Below are positions 23,651 through 33,637 of a stretch of DNA of 64,000 bases, one piece after another; positions within the stretch are counted from its first letter, which is position 1; each line of letters opens with the position of its first letter. The position numbers were made by a program, and so were the translations under genes. This DNA is from Lachnospiraceae bacterium EP-SM-12S-S03. Lineage in GTDB: Bacteria; Bacillota; Clostridia; Lachnospirales; Lachnospiraceae. The notes beneath the pieces are model-generated. The model saw only the letters and a list, made by a program, of their open reading frames with translations, was not told the origin of the DNA and searched no databases. The stretch lies in assembly GCA_020540725.1 (NCBI GenBank), contig JAJBSL010000003.1:85856-149855 (forward strand), written 5' to 3'.

Positions 23651-24805
23651 CTAGTCTTCAGACAATATTTCTGCAAAAACATAATTACTCACATCAATAC
23701 CTTTTTTCGTCAGCCTTAAATAACCATTTTCCTGCTCCAATAATCCGTTTTGTATCACTCTCCGAATATTTTTTCCATAGCACTCCCAAATATCCGTTCC
23801 AAATGCCTCGGCAAATTCTGTCTCCGCAATTCCTTTCATCTTCCGCAATCCGAGAAAAATGAACTCCTCCATCTGCTCCTGCACTTTCAGGTGTTCTATC
23901 TCCTCATGAATATTTTCATGTTCTTTAGCATTTTTCAGGTATCTCTCCATATCTTCTGTATTATGAAATCTCGTTTGATTAAGAAACGAAGAAGCGCCAA
24001 GCCCCAACCCCAGATATTCCGTTCTATCCCAATATCCCAAATTATGCCTGCACTCATAGCCTCTTTTCGCATAATTGGAGATTTCATACCGATGATATCC
24101 TGCCCTCTGAAGCATTTCCTCCGTCTTCCGATACATGTTTCTCTCTTCCTCTTCATCCGGAAGCATTTCTTCCCACTTTCCGTCCTCTCCATAAAGCTCC
24201 GCAAACGGAGTTCCCTCTTCCACAATCAGGCTATATGCAGAAATATGCTCTGGTTCCAGTTCGATGATCGTGGTAAGCGTCTCTTCCCAACTTTCCAATG
24301 TCTGCTTCGGAATCGCTGAGATCAGATCCACATTGATATTTGAAAAGCCCGCTTTTCGCGCAATTTCATAGCTTTCCAGAAATTCCTCAAATGTATGAAT
24401 CCGTCCTAATATTGTTAACTCCTCGTTCTTTGCGGATTGCAGCCCAAAACTGAGCCGGTTTATTTCCGCTTTTTTATAGGCTTTTAAACGCTCTTCCGTA
24501 ACCGTTCCCGGGTTCGCTTCCATCGTAATCTCTGCATTTTCCTGAAGTAAAAATATATGCTTTATAGCACCCATAATCATTTCCATCTGCTCACCGCTTA
24601 ATAAAGATGGAGTTCCGCCACCGAAAAAGACCGTTGATACCTCGTAATCTTCTGCAAACTTCCTATAGGACTCTATTTCCTTTTTCAAAGCCTGAATATA
24701 TTCCTCAATCCGCCCTCTGCTTGCCGGGCCTGATAAAAAATCACAGTAAGCACACTTTTTCACACAAAACGGGATATGAATATACAACTCTAACTTTCGC
24801 CTCAT
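23651..24805 (-). CDS. hemW: HemW, radical-SAM coproporphyrinogen dehydrogenase-like haem chaperone
   Basis: A 384-aa protein. The radical-SAM motif CVKKCAYCDF (C14, C18, C21 from the chosen start) is in the HemW form CxxxCxxC followed by Asp-Phe. FGGGTPSLL (SAM binding) and SFGLQSAKNEELTILGRIHT are also present, and the C-terminal HemN_C domain contains EEFIFLGLRKMKGI. HemW binds haem and is not itself a coproporphyrinogen oxidase. It sits between lepA and the inserted two-component/ABC module, the usual lepA-hemW-hrcA order. The start is set by GAGAGGTG six bases before the ATG. Confidence 0.92.
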   Translation of the reverse strand: MRRKLELYIHIPFCVKKCAYCDFLSGPASRGRIEEYIQALKKEIESYRKFAEDYEVSTVFFGGGTPSLLSGEQMEMIMGAIKHIFLLQENAEITMEANPGTVTEERLKAYKKAEINRLSFGLQSAKNEELTILGRIHTFEEFLESYEIARKAGFSNINVDLISAIPKQTLESWEETLTTIIELEPEHISAYSLIVEEGTPFAELYGEDGKWEEMLPDEEEERNMYRKTEEMLQRAGYHRYEISNYAKRGYECRHNLGYWDRTEYLGLGLGASSFLNQTRFHNTEDMERYLKNAKEHENIHEEIEHLKVQEQMEEFIFLGLRKMKGIAETEFAEAFGTDIWECYGKNIRRVIQNGLLEQENGYLRLTKKGIDVSNYVFAEILSED

Positions 24806-24839
24806 ACTTGCACCTCTCACATAGGGGACACCCTAAAAC

Positions 24840-24880
24840 TTAATTCGGGACGTAGCATTTTTACATTTTACTACGTCCCC
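24840..24880 (-). terminator. Terminator-like hairpin between lepA and hemW
   Basis: On the minus strand GGGACGTAG / CTACGTCCC with a 15-base AT-rich loop, followed by GAATTAAGTTTT. The T-run is weak, so partial read-through into hemW is likely. Confidence 0.55.
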
Positions 24881-24886
24881 AATCAG

Positions 24887-26704
24887 TTATTTTTTATCAT
24901 CTAATTTTAACACACTCATGAATGCTTTCTGCGGAATTTCTACATTTCCGATCTGACGCATTCTTTTTTTGCCTTCTTTTTGTTTTTCCAGCAGCTTACG
25001 TTTACGTGAAATATCACCGCCGTAACATTTCGCAAGCACATCTTTACGCATGGCTTTTACAGTCTCACGGGCAATAATCTTACTTCCGACAGCCGCCTGG
25101 ATTGGTATTTCAAAAAGATGTCTTGGAATTTCTTCTTTCAGTTTCTCGCACATCTTACGTCCTCTTTCGTAAGCAGAACCTTCAAATACAATAAATGAAA
25201 GTGCATCCACTTCTTCACGATTGATGAGAATATCCAGTTTTACAAGAGAGGATTTCTCATATCCAAGCATCTCATAATCAAAGGATGCATAGCCTCTGGA
25301 GCGTGATTTCAGTGCATCAAAGAAATCATAAATAATCTCATTCAGTGGCAAATGATACCGGAGCACCGCCCTTGTTTCCTCAATATATTCCATTCCTTGA
25401 TACACACCCCGGCGTTCCTGGCAAAGATCCATAATTGCTCCGATAAATTCGGATGTCACCATGATTTCCGCTTTTACCATCGGTTCTTCCATATAATCAA
25501 TCTCAGCCGGATCCGGTAGGTTGGATGGATTTGTCAAATCAATGACATCCCCGTTCGTCTTATGTACTTTATAAATAACTCCCGGCGCTGTTGTTACAAG
25601 ATCTAAATTATATTCTCTTTCCAGTCTCTCCTGAATGATTTCTAAGTGCAGAAGTCCAAGGAAACCACACCGGAAACCGAATCCAAGCGCAATGGATGTC
25701 TCCGGCTCAAATTGAAGCGCTGCATCGTTTAACTGCAATTTTTCCAACGCATCCCTTAGATCCTGATATTTTGCACCATCCGCCGGATACATACCGCAAT
25801 AAACCATCGGCTGTACTTTCTTGTATCCCGGAAGCGGTTCTTTACATGGATTTACCGCATCTGTGATCGTATCACCCACTCGGGTATCTTTGACGTTTTT
25901 CAGGCTGGCCGTTATATATCCTACCATGCCTGCGCTTAACTCATCACATGGAATAAACTGTCCGGCTCCGAAATATCCAACTTCTACAACTTCAGCACTT
26001 GCTCCCGTTGCCATCATCCGAATCGACGTTCCTTTTTTGACGGTTCCCTCTTTAATACGGCAAAACACGATGACTCCTTTATAAGAATCATAAACCGAAT
26101 CAAAAATCAATGCCTGCAAAGGCGCCGAAGCATCTCCTTCCGGCGCCGGAATTTTCTGTACGATCTGTTCCAGCACCTCATCAATATTCAGTCCTGTTTT
26201 CGCAGAAATCCGAGGTGCATCCTGAGCTTCAATTCCAATGACGTCTTCAATTTCCTCAATAACTCTGTCCGGCTCCGCACTTGGAAGGTCAATCTTATTG
26301 ATTACCGGCATAACATCCAAATCATGGTCCAAAGCAAGATATACATTGGCAAGTGTCTGGGCCTCTACCCCCTGCGCTGCATCCACAACCAAAATTGCAC
26401 CATCACACGCTGCAAGGCTTCTCGACACCTCATAGTTAAAATCCACATGTCCTGGTGTATCGATTAAGTTAAAAATATATTCTTCCCCATCTTGCGCTTT
26501 ATAGACGGTACGGACTGTCTGGGCTTTGATCGTGATTCCACGTTCACGCTCAAGTTCCATGTTATCCAAAACCTGAGACTGCATCTCCCTGCTTGTAAGC
26601 AATCCTGTTTTCTCAATAATACGGTCAGCCAATGTAGACTTTCCATGATCTATATGTGCAATAATACAAAAATTTCTAATTTTACTCTGATCTATTCCTG
26701 CCAC
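24887..26704 (-). CDS. lepA: Elongation factor 4 (LepA)
   Basis: A 605-aa GTPase of standard length. G1 [14 protein letters not shown] (about 16-29), G2/switch [14 protein letters not shown]3 DTPGHVDF, G4 NKIDLPSA. The LepA-specific C-terminal domain is complete ([20 protein letters not shown]). The start codon is GTG, seven bases after GGAGGA. EF4 back-translocates or remodels stalled ribosomes. It follows holA with 35 bases between; rpsT, often here in other Firmicutes, is absent. Confidence 0.98.
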   Translation of the reverse strand: MAGIDQSKIRNFCIIAHIDHGKSTLADRIIEKTGLLTSREMQSQVLDNMELERERGITIKAQTVRTVYKAQDGEEYIFNLIDTPGHVDFNYEVSRSLAACDGAILVVDAAQGVEAQTLANVYLALDHDLDVMPVINKIDLPSAEPDRVIEEIEDVIGIEAQDAPRISAKTGLNIDEVLEQIVQKIPAPEGDASAPLQALIFDSVYDSYKGVIVFCRIKEGTVKKGTSIRMMATGASAEVVEVGYFGAGQFIPCDELSAGMVGYITASLKNVKDTRVGDTITDAVNPCKEPLPGYKKVQPMVYCGMYPADGAKYQDLRDALEKLQLNDAALQFEPETSIALGFGFRCGFLGLLHLEIIQERLEREYNLDLVTTAPGVIYKVHKTNGDVIDLTNPSNLPDPAEIDYMEEPMVKAEIMVTSEFIGAIMDLCQERRGVYQGMEYIEETRAVLRYHLPLNEIIYDFFDALKSRSRGYASFDYEMLGYEKSSLVKLDILINREEVDALSFIVFEGSAYERGRKMCEKLKEEIPRHLFEIPIQAAVGSKIIARETVKAMRKDVLAKCYGGDISRKRKLLEKQKEGKKRMRQIGNVEIPQKAFMSVLKLDDKK

Positions 26705-26739
26705 GTTTCTTCCTCCAAATCTTTACTTTAACTGTACTA

Positions 26740-27726
26740 TTATAACCTATCCGCCGAGTATTTGACAATGAAAAGTTCCACACCCAATACATCTCCAAGA
26801 AGCCCTGTCTTTACTCTTTCCTCAATCTCCACACTTTCTTCTAGAATTCCCCGCAATTCCTTCATACGAAATGCTTTCGCCTGTTCGATATATTTCCCCG
26901 CAACATAAGGGTGTAAACCGGCTGTAGCCGCAATATCCTTCTTTCCATATCCGTTCTCAGCCAATCCTTTCACTTCCATCAGCAACCGAAATTGTCTGGA
27001 AAGAAGATAGAGAATCCGCATAGGCGGCTCTTTTAGCGCCAAAAGATCATAGTAGAGATCTAACGCCTTTTTCTGCTTTTTTTCTGCCACAGCGCTGACC
27101 ATCTCAAAAATCTGGTTTGTAATCTGTGTCGTACAGATTTCTTCAATATCCGCAATTTCAATGACATCTTTTTCCAGTGTATAGCAAAACAGTTTTTCCA
27201 TTTCTTTCTGTAGATTTTCCATATCCGTTCCGCATTTCGATAACAGATACCGTACTGTAGACTCGGTCGTCTTCTTCCCTTCTTTCTTAATATTCCCCAA
27301 AATCCAACGAAGAAGTGTATGCTCGTCCTGCTTTGAAAGTTCCACTACTCTCCCCCGGTCTTTTACAGCTTTATACAATTTCCCCCGCTTATCGATCTCG
27401 GATTCCACAAAAATGAAATTCGTTGTCTCCGGAATGTCTTTCATATATTCTGCCAGTTCAGGAGATGCATTTTTGAAAAATCCGGAATTCTCAATTACGA
27501 TAAGTCTCCGCTCTCCAAAAAAAGGCATGGTTTCCGAAAGATCAATCACTTCCTTCACATTGATCCCTTTTCCTTCGTAATACGCGTAATTCATGGTATC
27601 CCCCTCCGGGATCATAGCTTTCGTCAATTTATCCTTATACTGTTTTTTCAAATAACTTTCTTCTCCGTAAAGCAGATATATCTGTTTAAACTGCCCTGTC
27701 TTCAAATCTTCATTCAAACTTTTCAT
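26740..27726 (-). CDS. holA: DNA polymerase III subunit delta
   Basis: About 328 aa. It has the HolA opening GQFKQIYLLYGEESYLKKQY and, in the AAA+-like domain, IENSGFFKN and TTNFIFVESEIDKRGKLYK. The third domain contains ALKEPPMRILYLLSRQFRLL, the characteristic delta-subunit stretch. It opens the beta clamp in the clamp loader. The ATG at 27726 follows GAGGAG by six bases; an upstream in-frame ATG is less likely. It is co-directional with lepA. Confidence 0.94.
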   Translation of the reverse strand: MKSLNEDLKTGQFKQIYLLYGEESYLKKQYKDKLTKAMIPEGDTMNYAYYEGKGINVKEVIDLSETMPFFGERRLIVIENSGFFKNASPELAEYMKDIPETTNFIFVESEIDKRGKLYKAVKDRGRVVELSKQDEHTLLRWILGNIKKEGKKTTESTVRYLLSKCGTDMENLQKEMEKLFCYTLEKDVIEIADIEEICTTQITNQIFEMVSAVAEKKQKKALDLYYDLLALKEPPMRILYLLSRQFRLLMEVKGLAENGYGKKDIAATAGLHPYVAGKYIEQAKAFRMKELRGILEESVEIEERVKTGLLGDVLGVELFIVKYSADRL

Positions 27727-27864
27727 GCTGTTCTCCTCGCATTTCATCTTCTCTAAGTATAAACAAATCTCATTTTTTCTGCAACATTTTTACCTTCCGT
27801 AATGTTGACATTCTTATACTTTTGATAAATACTTATAGTATCAATACTCTAGGAGGAAATGATT

Positions 27865-29022
27865 ATGTCACTTGTAACTTATGTTGACCGCAGAAATACA
27901 GACTGCTGCAAATGGGATGCACAAAGCCCGATGTTTGGTGAGGAAGGACTTCATGCAATGTGGGTTGCCGATATGGATTTTCAGGCTCCGTCCTGCGTAA
28001 CGGATGCCCTTGACGAATATGTAAGAAAAGGTGTTTTCGGATATTATGTTGCACCAGACAGTTATTACGAGTCTTTCATAAACTGGGAAAAAGAACATGG
28101 CTATGTTGTGAAGAAAGACTGGCTGAGATTCTCACCAGGAGTTGTTTCCGGTTTTAACTGGATCGTGCAGATGATGACAAAGCCAAAAGACTCTATCATC
28201 GTTCTCACCCCGGTATACTATCCGTTTCTTTATGCCGTTACGAACAATGACCGTACATTGATTACTTCCGATCTGATCAACGAACACGGGATCTATTCCA
28301 TCGATTTTGCAGACTTTGAGGAAAAGATTGTGAAAAACAACGTAAAACTTTTCATTCTTTGTTCTCCTCACAATCCGGTAGGACGTGTATGGAAAAGAGA
28401 AGAATTAGAAAAACTCGTCTCTATTTGTAAAAGACATCATGTATTCATCATCTCCGATGAAATTCACCATGATCTTCTTGCTCCGGGACAAGTCCATACA
28501 CCGATTGCTTCCATTGCAGATTATGATCAAAAGTTGATCACAATCACCGCTCCATCCAAAACCTTTAACCTTGCAGGATGCCAAAACTCCATTGTCGTCA
28601 TCCCGGATGAAACGCTACGAGCCCAGTGGGATGCCTTCACCACAAGTATCCGCGTCACAGACGGAAATCCTTTCGGATACATTGCTGCAAGAGCCGCATA
28701 CACAGACGGAAGGCCTTGGCTGAATGAAGTGAACGAAATTGTCCACAATAATTATATATATGTCAAGGAAACTTTCGCAAAAGAACTTCCAAATATTGTG
28801 GTTTCTCCTTTGGAGGGTACCTATCTTCTTTGGATTGACTTTGAGTCTTACTTATCGAAGGATGCGCTGAAAGACTTCATGCAAAAAAAATGTCATCTCG
28901 CTTTCGATTACGGAGATTGGTTTGGCGGCGAACGCTTTGGTACCCATATCCGTATGAATCTTGCCACATCCAAAGAAAATGTGGAAAAAGCGGTAAAGGC
29001 CATTGTAGAAAATTTGAAATAA
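27865..29022 (+). CDS. MalY/PatB-type PLP aminotransferase (cystathionine beta-lyase, C-S lyase)
   Basis: A 385-aa class I/II fold enzyme. The PLP lysine is in TAPSKTFNLAGCQNS. Other family motifs are ADMDFQAP, FSPGVVSGFNW, TPVYYPF, CSPHNPVGRVW and ISDEIHHDLL. PatB/MalY proteins cleave cystathionine or cysteine to pyruvate, ammonia and a thiol or H2S. RBS AGGAGG lies eight bases before the chosen ATG (an ATG six bases earlier is too close). It is a plus-strand insertion in the otherwise minus-strand comEC-holA-lepA run, with its own terminator. A TTGACA at 27805 may be its -35, but the -10 is unclear. Confidence 0.93.
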   Translation: MSLVTYVDRRNTDCCKWDAQSPMFGEEGLHAMWVADMDFQAPSCVTDALDEYVRKGVFGYYVAPDSYYESFINWEKEHGYVVKKDWLRFSPGVVSGFNWIVQMMTKPKDSIIVLTPVYYPFLYAVTNNDRTLITSDLINEHGIYSIDFADFEEKIVKNNVKLFILCSPHNPVGRVWKREELEKLVSICKRHHVFIISDEIHHDLLAPGQVHTPIASIADYDQKLITITAPSKTFNLAGCQNSIVVIPDETLRAQWDAFTTSIRVTDGNPFGYIAARAAYTDGRPWLNEVNEIVHNNYIYVKETFAKELPNIVVSPLEGTYLLWIDFESYLSKDALKDFMQKKCHLAFDYGDWFGGERFGTHIRMNLATSKENVEKAVKAIVENLK

Positions 29023-29047
29023 ATAAAAACGAGTATATAACTGTATA

Positions 29048-29084
29048 CGCGCTGGAAAGTACATGCTTTCCGGCGCGTTCTTTT
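29048..29084 (+). terminator. Terminator after the malY-like gene
   Basis: A 12-bp stem CGCGCTGGAAAG / CTTTCCGGCGCG with a six-base loop, followed by TTCTTTTG. It separates this gene from the convergent comEC. Confidence 0.9.
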
Positions 29085-29087
29085 GAT

Positions 29088-31286
29088 TTACGGAATATAT
29101 TCCTCTATCCGCATTCTTTTTCCATCCGTCTCAATCGTTACTGCCCCCGCTTCCTGTGTATTATAAATCCGGACTCCATATTCCTGCAGCCTCTTTAACG
29201 TTTCCTTATGCGGATGTCCATAAGAATTTTTCTGTCCGGCTGAAATCAAAGCAACCTTCGGCTTTGCAAGATCTAGAAATTCTTTTGTCGTGGAATTTTT
29301 CGATCCATGATGGGCAACTTTCAGCACATCGATTTTTCCCACGCTTTTGTTTTTGGTAAGAATTTCTTCTCCCTTCCCTTCTACGTCTCCGGTTGAAAGC
29401 AGATCAAATTCCTTATACTGTACTTTCAGAACCATGGACGCTGCATTTCCGGATTCTTCCACAAAACTTGTCCCGGGCTGCAGACAGATTATTCTAAGAT
29501 TTTCCTCTGTAAGTTCCTGCCCGGCTCCTATAGTTACAACCTTCGTCCCGTTCTCTAATGCTGTCTGTGCAAGTTTTATAAGTCCTTCATCCCACACATT
29601 TTCTACGGGAAGTACAAGATTTTGAATCCGAATTCCAACCTTCTGTCTCACAAGCATTTCCTGAATCCCGCTGATATGGTCTGCATCCCCATGTGAAAGG
29701 AACACATAATCCAATCGCCCCACTCCCTGGGACTTTAGAAAAGACTCCACACGATACTTTCCCACCTCTTTCACATCACTGCTTCCTCCGTCGATAAAAT
29801 AATCCATCCCCGATGGCCCTCGCATATAAATTCCATCTCCTTGCCCCACATCCAGCATGGTAATCTGCATACTTTCCTGTTTCTGCCTCCAGGGAATCGA
29901 AATCCCCAATATCATAGTCAAAACCAGCACCCTTGCACATCTTTTCCAATTGTTCTTCCTGTTTTCTTCCTTTTCCTTCCATTTTCCTATACAAATAAGA
30001 AATATCAACATAGCTCCATAGCAAATCACCACTTGCTGCCACTTTGGTTTTCCGATTACAAGTCTGGAAAATGGAAGTCTCATACACCACTCGCACAAAA
30101 AATCATACAATTTAAAAATAATTCCGGTTCCTCTTAAAATGTTTTCTCCAAACCACGGGGACATACAATATACTACCGACCCAATCAGTCCCACCCCGAG
30201 AATCAAGGACATCAGCGGAATCACCACAAGATTTAAAATGACGGAATAGCTCGGGATCTCAAAGAAGAAATATAAAGTAACCGGAAAAAGAAACATTTGA
30301 ACCGCCATACTGGCATATACCCCTTCCAAAAGCCGTATCCGGCATTCCGGTAAACTTTGCAAAACAGGAAGTAACAGAAGAATCCCCAAAATGGCTCCAA
30401 AGGAAAGTAAAAATCCCGCATCCAGAATATATAGAGGGTTCCGGCAAAGGATCAGCACCCCAGACAAAAGAAGCGCTGTCATCATATCATAGACTCTGCC
30501 GCACATATCCGCTCCGATCCGGATCAGAAACATAAGCATCGCCCGCATAGTGGATACACTCAGCCCCGTCATCACAGCATATAAAACAAGAAAAATACCG
30601 CCAATCATTCCCGCAGTTTTGTAAGACAATCCGATTTTCCGAAGCCCTTGGTAAAAAGTCAGTCCAATGAAGGAAAGATGCAAGCCCGAGATAGCAAGAA
30701 GATGTCCGATTCCATTCACCTGATATACTTCCTTCCATTCGCGGTCAAGATCCCTTTTCTCTCCGGTCATCATGGCACTCAGCATACCGCCATTTTTCTC
30801 CCCCAATGTTTCAATCAATACTTTGTGCCATCGCTCCCGGAGTTTGGATAAACTTTCCCGTATTCTCCACACATCATCTTGTACCACTCTTACTTTGTCT
30901 GCAAAGGCCATCATTGCGATGTTTTGCTTATCATAATAGAACTTCTGGTTGTAATTTCCCGGATTACGTGGTTCTTGAAAAAAGGTACACGATCCGGTTA
31001 TCAGAACAAGATTTCCTACACAAACCTTTTCAAACTCCTTGTCATATATGATCGTATTTCGTTTTATTGTTTCATTATTTTGATACGAGACTTCCGTATC
31101 TTTCAGATATAAGATTTGATAATCCGGGCGTATATCTCTTCGATACACACGCCCAAGCATAGAAATATTTTCTCCCTCTTTCCATGTAGCAGGAATGGGG
31201 GAAGGCCCCCACATCCCTGCCACTACCATTAAGACCTGTATAAACGCTACAAGAACACAAATCGTTCCAAGCGGTCTTTGTTTCAT
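29088..31286 (-). CDS. comEC: DNA internalisation/competence protein ComEC/Rec2
   Basis: A 732-aa membrane protein with the three standard parts. The N-terminal DUF4131-type region comes first. The Competence domain has many helices (GIGHLLAISGLHLSFIGLTF, about 190-210). The C-terminal metallo-beta-lactamase domain has MLDVGQGDGIYMRG and FLSHGDADHISG, then VAHHGSKNST. It forms the channel for single-stranded DNA in transformation. Its ATG follows the GerM-like gene stop with one base between, so it is translationally coupled. comEA is four genes upstream. No frameshift is seen, so the channel gene appears intact. Confidence 0.95.
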   Translation of the reverse strand: MKQRPLGTICVLVAFIQVLMVVAGMWGPSPIPATWKEGENISMLGRVYRRDIRPDYQILYLKDTEVSYQNNETIKRNTIIYDKEFEKVCVGNLVLITGSCTFFQEPRNPGNYNQKFYYDKQNIAMMAFADKVRVVQDDVWRIRESLSKLRERWHKVLIETLGEKNGGMLSAMMTGEKRDLDREWKEVYQVNGIGHLLAISGLHLSFIGLTFYQGLRKIGLSYKTAGMIGGIFLVLYAVMTGLSVSTMRAMLMFLIRIGADMCGRVYDMMTALLLSGVLILCRNPLYILDAGFLLSFGAILGILLLLPVLQSLPECRIRLLEGVYASMAVQMFLFPVTLYFFFEIPSYSVILNLVVIPLMSLILGVGLIGSVVYCMSPWFGENILRGTGIIFKLYDFLCEWCMRLPFSRLVIGKPKWQQVVICYGAMLIFLICIGKWKEKEENRKNNWKRCARVLVLTMILGISIPWRQKQESMQITMLDVGQGDGIYMRGPSGMDYFIDGGSSDVKEVGKYRVESFLKSQGVGRLDYVFLSHGDADHISGIQEMLVRQKVGIRIQNLVLPVENVWDEGLIKLAQTALENGTKVVTIGAGQELTEENLRIICLQPGTSFVEESGNAASMVLKVQYKEFDLLSTGDVEGKGEEILTKNKSVGKIDVLKVAHHGSKNSTTKEFLDLAKPKVALISAGQKNSYGHPHKETLKRLQEYGVRIYNTQEAGAVTIETDGKRMRIEEYIP

Positions 31287-31287
31287 A

Positions 31288-32208
31288 TTATTCGTTCTCT
31301 ACCAACTCGATGTTCCGCTCAAACGGCTCCTCAAAACTAATTTTCTCCATAAACTTCACAGTGGAATCGCCTTCTACTGAAAATTGCACCCTGCTCACAT
31401 CACAATTACTTACGATGGAATTAACAATCCCGTAAATCACCGTTTCCGGTCCCGCATCATATGCGTAAGTAAGAAACTCCTTCCCGAAGTTCACATAACA
31501 AATTCCATCTTTCACGGATGTGTTCAATACTCGAATGTTTGAAGGAAGAATCCCCTTCATTTCTCCGGACTCGGGTCCTTTCATCAATTGCTCCAAAACT
31601 AATTTTTCCGTAGAAACATTACTGAAATAATGAACCTCTCTCTTTTCCTGCGAAAGTTTATCTCCCTTTTTGTTTGCAAAAAATAATGTCAGTGTTGTCT
31701 TCTGAAATGATTTAAAAGCCGTTCCTGTATTTTTCACAAAAGAATTTTCATTCATGAGCCCTACTGTTTTTCCACTTTTTGTAGTTAACGGCTTGTTGTC
31801 CACATAAATATCAACCGCATCCACTCCATCAATCTGAATCAGGGATTGTACAAGTGCCGCCCGTAAAAGTACTTCTTGCACTTCATCAAGCTGCGCATAA
31901 AATCGATTCATATACAAATGTAATACCCCGTTTTCCAAGGCCGTGTTTTCTACTTTCACATCTTTGGGAATCACAGACGTCATCCCGACAGAACCTGGAT
32001 TTTTCGCAAGCTTTTTCAGCATCGCCGCAATTGCATCTTCTGCCTTTTCTTCCTTTATGGTATATTCCACCATGGTAAGTCCTGTACCGTCCGTATTTTG
32101 ATAATACAAATACGGACCTTTCTTCGGAATCTCTTCCTTCGTCTTACAACCGGCCAGAAACAGGATAAGTATCAATCCTGCCAGACATAGCACTTTCTGC
32201 CTCTTCAT
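31288..32208 (-). CDS. GerMN-domain lipoprotein (spore germination protein GerM-like)
   Basis: A 306-aa protein with a lipoprotein signal (LILILFLAGCKTKEE, Cys 21). Two GerMN domains follow: about 40-155 (LALENGVLHLYMNRF region, then LRAALVQSLIQIDGVDAVDI) and about 165-300 (VLEQLMKGPESGEMKGILPS, then VNFGKEFL). GerM acts in sporulation and germination in Bacillus, but GerMN lipoproteins are also found by two-component genes (LpqB-like). It lies 12 bases after the histidine kinase gene, in one transcription unit. Confidence 0.88.
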   Translation of the reverse strand: MKRQKVLCLAGLILILFLAGCKTKEEIPKKGPYLYYQNTDGTGLTMVEYTIKEEKAEDAIAAMLKKLAKNPGSVGMTSVIPKDVKVENTALENGVLHLYMNRFYAQLDEVQEVLLRAALVQSLIQIDGVDAVDIYVDNKPLTTKSGKTVGLMNENSFVKNTGTAFKSFQKTTLTLFFANKKGDKLSQEKREVHYFSNVSTEKLVLEQLMKGPESGEMKGILPSNIRVLNTSVKDGICYVNFGKEFLTYAYDAGPETVIYGIVNSIVSNCDVSRVQFSVEGDSTVKFMEKISFEEPFERNIELVENE

Positions 32209-32220
32209 CTTATCCTCTCC

Positions 32221-33615
32221 TTACACTACATAGGTCAATGGAACACGAACAGTAAATGTAGTTCCTTCCCCTTCCTCACTATATACTTTGATTGCCCCAC
32301 GATGCATGATAATCGCATTACGCGTAATAGAAAGACCCAGACCCGTACCTCCGATTTCTCTGGAATGCGACTTATCCACCCGATAAAAACGTTCAAAAAT
32401 ATTTTCGGTATCCTGTTTTGGAATTCCGATTCCGGAATCCGCCACTTTCACATAGAAATATTTGTGGTCTGCGTTTAGGGAAACATGAACCCACCCGTTT
32501 TCTTTATTGTATTTGATAGCATTTTCCACCAGATTCGAAAGAGCCAGACTCATCTTTACTTCGTCCACTTCAGCCATCACCGGACGGAAGGATTCAAATA
32601 CCACCTCTATATTGTGCTGCTTTGCAATCGGCCTGAGCCGTTTTAAAATACGTTCCAAAAGTTCATTGATGTTCTCGGACTGTATATTGATATTCGCGGA
32701 TGTCTTGTCCATCTTTACAAGAGAAAGCAGGTCATTGATGATCTTATTCTCGCGTTCGATTTCTTCCGTAATATCACCCATAAATTCTTTATACAATTCT
32801 ACCGGCACATCTTCCTGGGCAAGAAGTGAATCCGCTAATACTTTCATAGAAGTCAGCGGTGTCTTCAGCTCATGCGACACATTGGATACAAATTCCTCTC
32901 TGGACTTATCTACCACCCGCATTCTTCCTAGCATTTTGTTAAAGGCATCGGAAATAAGCGCTGTTTCCGTATATGTATTTTCACAAAGATCTTCCGACTC
33001 ATATCCCTCATTTACTGCTTCAATGGCTTTCGTGATCCTTCCAAACGGACGTACCATAAGCGTAGACAACAATACTGCAATGATCAGAATAATAATCGCC
33101 ATTGTCCCAATGATCAGATCACATATATTTTTCAGGTCTCCCCCACTTTCCATAATATTGTCTGTGGAAACGCTCATGAGTACCACACCGATGACTTGTT
33201 TGTTGCTTTTTACCGGTGTTGTCACTTCAAAAAATCGATTTTTTTCATCATAGATGACTGTCCCTTTTCCACGGTAACATCGAATCACATCTTCAGAAAC
33301 CACCGTTTTACTTTCATCTAATTCATATGTATCCTTTACAATACGAAATTCATCATTGATCACAAGAATCCGGCCGTTATATACATTCGAAAGCTGTGTA
33401 AGCTCTGCGTCAACTACCTTAGAATCGTTGCTGCTTAGATAACTGTAACTTTCCAATTGATTCGAAAGGATCGTACACTGATTCTGAATCTGGGAAATAT
33501 ACCGTTCAATGCTCTTCTCTTGATGACTATGGAGTATTGTACTCCCAAGTACGATGCACGGTACAATTCCTACCACAACAAGAAGAAGCAGTATACGCGC
33601 CCGCAGACTCTTCAT
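32221..33615 (-). CDS. HAMP-containing sensor histidine kinase (WalK/PhoR/ResE-like)
   Basis: About 464 aa from the ATG at 33615; the frame stays open to 33693 and the true start is unclear because no good ribosome site is near either. A membrane helix (ILLLLVVVGIVPCIVLGSTI) precedes an extracellular PAS/Cache-like region of about 140 residues, a second helix (LIIGTMAIIILIIAVLLSTL) and HAMP. His box: VSNVSHELKTPLTSMKVLAD. N box: NLVENAIKYNKENG. G boxes: VADSGIGIPKQD and GGTGLGLSITRN. It pairs with the adjacent regulator. Confidence 0.92.
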   Translation of the reverse strand: MKSLRARILLLLVVVGIVPCIVLGSTILHSHQEKSIERYISQIQNQCTILSNQLESYSYLSSNDSKVVDAELTQLSNVYNGRILVINDEFRIVKDTYELDESKTVVSEDVIRCYRGKGTVIYDEKNRFFEVTTPVKSNKQVIGVVLMSVSTDNIMESGGDLKNICDLIIGTMAIIILIIAVLLSTLMVRPFGRITKAIEAVNEGYESEDLCENTYTETALISDAFNKMLGRMRVVDKSREEFVSNVSHELKTPLTSMKVLADSLLAQEDVPVELYKEFMGDITEEIERENKIINDLLSLVKMDKTSANINIQSENINELLERILKRLRPIAKQHNIEVVFESFRPVMAEVDEVKMSLALSNLVENAIKYNKENGWVHVSLNADHKYFYVKVADSGIGIPKQDTENIFERFYRVDKSHSREIGGTGLGLSITRNAIIMHRGAIKVYSEEGEGTTFTVRVPLTYVV

Positions 33616-33637
33616 AAATTTGATTTTTAATCGCTTT

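Noticed and set aside
27818-27840. ATACT-TAT-AGTAT palindrome before the malY-like gene as an operator
   Set aside because: Short and AT-rich, in a region where such palindromes occur by chance.
32507-33253. 248-codon plus-strand frame opposite the histidine kinase
   Set aside because: It is a shadow of the kinase gene with a Ser/Thr-rich sequence typical of antisense frames.
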